Below, one piece after another: positions 60,201 to 64,000 of a stretch of DNA of 64,000 nt. The DNA is taken from the NCBI GenBank assembly GCA_013368375.1, contig JAACJP010000001.1, forward strand, positions 434,001-498,000, written 5' to 3'. The position numbers and the translations under genes are program-made. The notes beneath the pieces were generated by a model. The model saw nothing but the letters and a program-made list of their open reading frames with translations, was not told the origin of the DNA and ran no database searches. How positions within the stretch are numbered: the first letter of the stretch is position 1; the number at the start of each line of letters is the position of its first letter. The DNA is from Tricholomella constricta (taxonomy: Eukaryota > Basidiomycota > Agaricomycetes > Agaricales > Lyophyllaceae).

Positions 60201-60488
60201 CGCTCAACAAACGCCCTTGCCTGATCCTTCTCGTTAGGATCGAACGTCAAAATGCGGTCGTCCACGATCTGGACTATGTCCCGAAGCGGTGCGGTGTGCT
60301 GGACTTTGGCAGGAGTCGACAATGCGCCGTCTCCGCGGAATGTAGTATCATAACATGGTTCTGGCAGGCGGGCGGCCTCCCATGCTGATGGGGGTCGCAC
60401 GCGCACTGTAAAAGTGGTTGGAAACGAGCGAAATTCAACAAAGACGGGTACGCGTACCGGCGACGGTGATGGAGCCAGCGGCAACCAT
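57250..60488 (-). CDS. KIP3: Kinesin-8 motor (Kip3/KIF18 type)
   Basis: Microtubule plus-end-directed motor that limits microtubule length in spindle and nuclear positioning. Exons 60488-60458, 60405-60038, 59985-57250; 1,044 residues. The motor domain is complete: TVAVRVRPPS at the start, FMFDKVFGHEARQQDVF, P-loop FAYGATGCGKTHTISG formed across the second splice, FLEIYNEEIRDLL, switch I NETSSRSHAVLQVHV, switch II IIDLAGSERA, NINKSLLALGNCINAL, HVPYRNSKLTRLLKFSLGGN, and NTLVYAERATKIKT. The neck (VNVDRHVGRYVEAINRLNQE then coiled coil) fits kinesin-8. The tail is disordered and Ser/Arg-rich with basic repeats (SPRKSLRSSL, SRRRSN-type segments), likely microtubule-binding. The start at 60488 gives the only in-frame join to the motor; a longer upstream frame is out of register. 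Kinesin-8 membership rests on the neck and general similarity, so the subfamily is slightly less certain than the motor call. Confidence 0.9.
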
Positions 60489-60732
60489 TTTCTAGTTGAT
60501 TCGAGTGCAGTTGGTTGTCCTTGATGTCTGCGAGTGTGTTGGGGAGGAGGATGGCGGCGGGATGGACAGTTGGTAGGATGGTTGTTGTTTGCACTTTTCT
60601 GGTCAAACTCAAATTGAACCACAACGCGTTCAGTCATGTGATCGCATCACAATCTTATCGTGTTCCTACTTCTTAATCTTTCAGCTCCTCCTCGCAAGTA
60701 TTGACTCAACCCTCATAGGCCAATCAGTATCC
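60489..60732. promoter_or_regulatory. Bidirectional promoter of kinesin-8 and URA4
   Basis: 244 bases between two divergent starts. No specific element was recognised. Confidence 0.4.
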
Positions 60733-61992
60733 ATGGCTTCCACTATTTCTGTCAACTCCCCTGCGGATTTCCATGTCCATCTCAGGCAAGGATCTCTCGC
60801 CGCTTTGGTGACTCCTCATGTTAAAATGGGAGGTTTTGACCTTGCATATGTTATGGTACGCTATGATCTCTCAGTATCATTACATATTAACAAGACGTAG
60901 CCAAATCTCAAACCCCCGATCACGACAACCGCCCAAGCAATTGAATACAAGCAAGAGCTCGAGAAAATCGACTCCAGTGTGGAATATCTCATGACACTGT
61001 ACCTCTCACCAGATCTGACGCCCGATGAAATCAGAAAAGCCAAGAAAGCTGGCGTGTGTGGTATGTTTTCCGACAAAATCACATAAAGTCAAGTGATGTT
61101 ACTGCTCTGAAGGTGTCAAATCATACCCAAGGGGAGTTACGACCAACTCAGATGGAGGCATCGAATCCTATGAAACCTACTATCCAATCTTCGAAGTGAT
61201 GGAAGAAGTTGAAATGGTTCTTAATCTGCACGGCGAAGTGCCTTCCGATGCATCTGCGGCGCGTGTTTCTTTTTCTCCTCATGCGCCATCGTTCCAACAT
61301 TTTTAACAGAACACCCACGTCCTTAACGCGGAGCCCAAATTTCTCCCTCACCTTCTCAAACTCCACGCGACATTTCCCAAACTTCGCATTGTCCTTGAGC
61401 ACGCAACGACCCGTGCTGCCGTCGAAGCCGTAAAATCCTGTGGCCCAACTGTGGCGTGCACCATCACCGCGCATCATCTTGCACTTACTGTGGATGACTG
61501 GGCTGGCCAGTCCTGGAATTTCTGCAAACCCGTTGCTAAATATCCAGATGACCGCTCGGCACTCAGAGAAGTCATCCTCGAAGGTGAGAATTCTGTATTT
61601 CCCGAAAAACTTGTCTGCCTTACCATTTATCATAAGGACATCCTCGCTTCTTCCTGGGTTCGGATTCCGCACCTCACCTCCCACATACCAAATCTACAAG
61701 CACTCCGATGCAAGGCTGCGCCGCAGGGATCTACACCTCTCCTATATTGCTCCCACTTGTCGCGCACCTCCTAGAATCCTTTGGTGCTCTCGACAAGCTT
61801 GAGGGTTTCGTGAGCTCCTTTGGAAGAGCATTTTATAGACAAGCAGTTACCTCGGACCACCCGTCCAAGGTCGTCTTGAGAAGGCCCAGTGCGGGAAGTT
61901 CTCTGGTCGACAATAAATATGCCTTGGGCGAGGACAGCGTCGTTCCTTTCTGGGCGGGGAGGGAGATTGGATGGGAAATAGCGACAGCCTGA
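60733..61992 (+). CDS. URA4: Dihydroorotase
   Basis: Closes carbamoyl-aspartate to dihydroorotate, third step of pyrimidine synthesis. Five exons, 60733-60855, 60901-61060, 61113-61258, 61310-61583 and 61637-61992; 352 residues. Zinc ligands are visible: HVHLR near the N-terminus, the lysine of GVKSYPRGVTTNSDGG (carboxylated in the PyrC family), His in LNLHGEVPSD, His in VLEHATTRAAVEA, and Asp in LGSDSAPH. Other landmarks are PNLKPPITTTAQAIEYK, TAHHLALTVDDW, PMQGCAAGIYTSP and EDSVVPFWAGREIGW at the C-terminus. Length and motifs match the fungal single-function, PyrC-like Ura4. The third intron (61259-61309) has a GC donor. Reading frame and length sum correctly only with this junction. Confidence 0.96.
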
Positions 61993-62202
61993 ACGTATTT
62001 TAATGCAGAAAAGACACCAAGTCTGTAATTTCGACGTAACTCGGAATTATCCGTGAGCAAGTTAGTATCTTGGTCGGTTTACACAAATCTCTCTATTTCA
62101 TTCCATGTCCTCGACGGGCATCGGCGCTATCTGATTTCGCCTTACCATCCTGCTTTCTCGAAGAATCTCTAATCTACCAGCCTTATAATCGCCCCATACA
62201 CT

Positions 62203-64000
62203 ATGGCTCACTTCCGATGCCCTACGTTTAATAGCCTTAACAGCCATATGCCCAATATGAGTCCTCTGACGCTGGCGTCACACATCAAGACTAGCCGCTC
62301 TTCCTCGATATCACCTCTGCAAGCCTCTTCCACAGCCTACACTTTGCTCCCCCAATCTTGCCTCGATGATAACAGCGATTTCCAATCGAACGCTCGAGTT
62401 GAGACGATGGAGTCCTCCTTCGGATCTGGCCTACATCTTGCTGGCTTAGGGATAACTCAACCTCAAAGTCACACAAAGGCGGACTCTTCAGGTCTGAGAA
62501 ATACTCTCGTGGAACATAAATATCGGCTTATCACTCAGCACAATGGTCTCCAAAGTCGAGTAGGCGATGAACTCCCTCTCCTACAAGACGAACTTGGCTG
62601 CCTTTACGAACATCAGATGACGCCATCATGGTCCTTCTCCTCCTTGATGTCAGGAACTGCGTCCGAAACCGTTATCCCGACATGTCCTCTCGGCCAAGAT
62701 GCAGCATTGCAGTACCCTGGATTGGGTATTTCAGCGGAAATGGCTTTTGATTCGATCGCTGCTGCTTCTGGAATGCCTGCCGACCTTCTCGCTGCACAGT
62801 TATCGGCTACTGCAGACTTGGCGCTTCGATATATGGAACGCGAATCGCTCAGTTCTTTTACTTCCCTTGTGAACTCAGCGTCGACATCGGAGGCATCGCT
62901 ACTGGACGAACTTCTCGAGGATCAGGATCAGCAACTGTCCTGGCCAGTCTTGCTGGACTATAGAGGCGATACTACTCCTGGTCCAGAATTTAAAAGGTAT
63001 ACTGAATCGTGGATGGAACCGCCTTTGGGCATCAATCCCGCAGAAATAACGACCGGCGCATTGCATAATTCCGATGTCCTCCTCGAACACCAGGATCTTT
63101 ACCTTCCTTCCGACGCTGGTCCTTCTCGCTTCTCGTCTCACTATTCCTTGAACGAATTTTTCCCACCGATGGAGGAAATCGTGAATGACGATCACTGTGC
63201 CCTTTCGTCCGGCATCCCCGTCAACCCACGAGGCGTTATGGCTTCGGAGAACATTGCATACTACGACTTTCTTTTGCCCACGAAGCTCGAGAGCAACAGC
63301 GACTACGAGTTCTCTGAGGATGGTCACTTCAGCAAAAGTTCTTCTCCATTTCCGAGCCCTCGAAAAAAGAAGCGAGGGCCAACTTCGAAGGGCTCCAAAA
63401 AGCCGACGGTTCGACCTACTGAGGCGATTTCTTTTCATCCTGCACCTGTCAAGCTTGAAGGGCCGTTGCTAGATCTCAATCTCGGTACACCTGTTTTGAA
63501 TGCGCACAAGGGCGTTGACCTCGAGGACCTTAAAGCCAAAGCCGAGCGTTACCGCCATCGCAATCCGGGACGAATGTACGACAACAGCTGGCTAGTGTCT
63601 TTCGCGGGGAAGTTGTCCAATCGTGGAGAACTCGTGAAAGAGTTCCGGTGCTACGTCCATGGGTGTTCCCAGACCAACAAGAGGCGAGATCACATCCTGA
63701 TACACGTCGGTTCTCACTTGGATCAGCGACCGTTTGGATGTTCTTTCTGGTAAGTTGTTTCCAATTTGCCTCAAGAAACAGCTGACAGCGCCCAGTCCAT
63801 CCCAATTCCTTCGCAAGAACGAGTGCAAGCGTCATGAGCTGAGCCATAGCGGCACTAAACCGTATGTCTGCACCATATGTCCCGATACAGCCTTTGTTCG
63901 CCAGGATCTTCTCAAACGGCATACTACGCGGACACATGGGGTTACGACGGCGCGGAAACGCAAAGGACGGGGATCGAAGGGGCAAGAGAAGGAAAACATC
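62203..64000 (+). CDS. C2H2 zinc-finger transcription factor, 3' end outside window
   Basis: Nuclear DNA-binding protein of unknown targets. Exon 1 spans 62203-63749 and exon 2 starts at 63796, running past the right edge. The first about 380 residues are polar and acidic (probable activation region); a basic patch follows (PRKKKRGPTSKGSKK). Three C2H2 fingers end the visible part: C-x4-C-x12-H-x3-H beginning FRCYVHGCSQ, C-x2-C-x12-H-x3-H beginning FGCSFC with its second Cys formed across the splice, and C-x2-C-x13-H-x4-H beginning YVCTIC. A basic tail (ARKRKGRGSKG) follows. The ATG at 62203 is 210 bases past URA4. It is not one of the named fungal C2H2 regulators I know. Confidence 0.88.

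Noticed and set aside
1..64000. tRNA genes, transposon ends, CRISPR arrays, biosynthetic cluster.
   Set aside because: No tRNA B-box with matching stems, no terminal inverted repeats with a transposase, no regular direct repeats and no backbone biosynthetic enzyme were seen.

Overview
The window is nuclear DNA of a filamentous basidiomycete, most likely an Agaricomycete. Genes on both strands are packed with short introns (mostly 45-70 nt, GT-AG with occasional GC-AG), exons can be very small, untranslated leaders are pyrimidine-rich, and nearly every recognisable protein is an ordinary eukaryotic housekeeping or regulatory protein in fungal form. I saw no rRNA, tRNA, transposon, CRISPR array or bacterial operon structure. 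Gene models were made by hand from reading frames, conserved family motifs and splice consensus. For models where I give exon lists, the summed coding length was checked to be a multiple of three.

Left part (1-17.5 kb): RAT1/XRN2 5'-3' exoribonuclease (minus, 3' end cut by the window edge) is divergent from GCD2 (eIF2B delta). A mitochondrial fission process protein (MTFP1-like) is head-to-head with an FHL1-type FHA-forkhead factor. Then come an unrecognised 453-residue protein, a 1.4 kb gene-free stretch, KCS1 inositol hexakisphosphate kinase, and a 14-exon HEI10/Zip3-like meiotic RING protein that contains a 7-nt microexon.

Middle (17.8-38.3 kb): a 986-residue low-complexity protein of unknown function, Mediator subunit MED18 tail-to-tail with BCD1 (box C/D snoRNP assembly), DRE2/anamorsin, a second forkhead factor, a DUF6533-type membrane protein with two GC-AG introns, a Zn2Cys6 fungal transcription factor whose zinc cluster is split over five exons (one of 11 nt), and FAR11/STRIP of the STRIPAK complex.

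Right part (40-64 kb): a PCL-type cyclin, UBA1 (ubiquitin E1) and a second PCL-type cyclin; then cactin (splicing) head-to-head with mitochondrial ClpX (MCX1, another 7-nt microexon), YRB1/RanBP1 head-to-head with EMP24 (p24 cargo receptor), a kinesin-8 motor head-to-head with URA4 dihydroorotase, and a C2H2 zinc-finger factor cut by the right edge.

The genes do not form a pathway cluster; this is a core-genome region. No new multi-gene system is evident. The most distinctive material is in gene structure: microexons, GC-AG introns, stop-free introns whose length is a multiple of three inside conserved domains, and compact bidirectional promoters. A few unrecognised proteins are also present.
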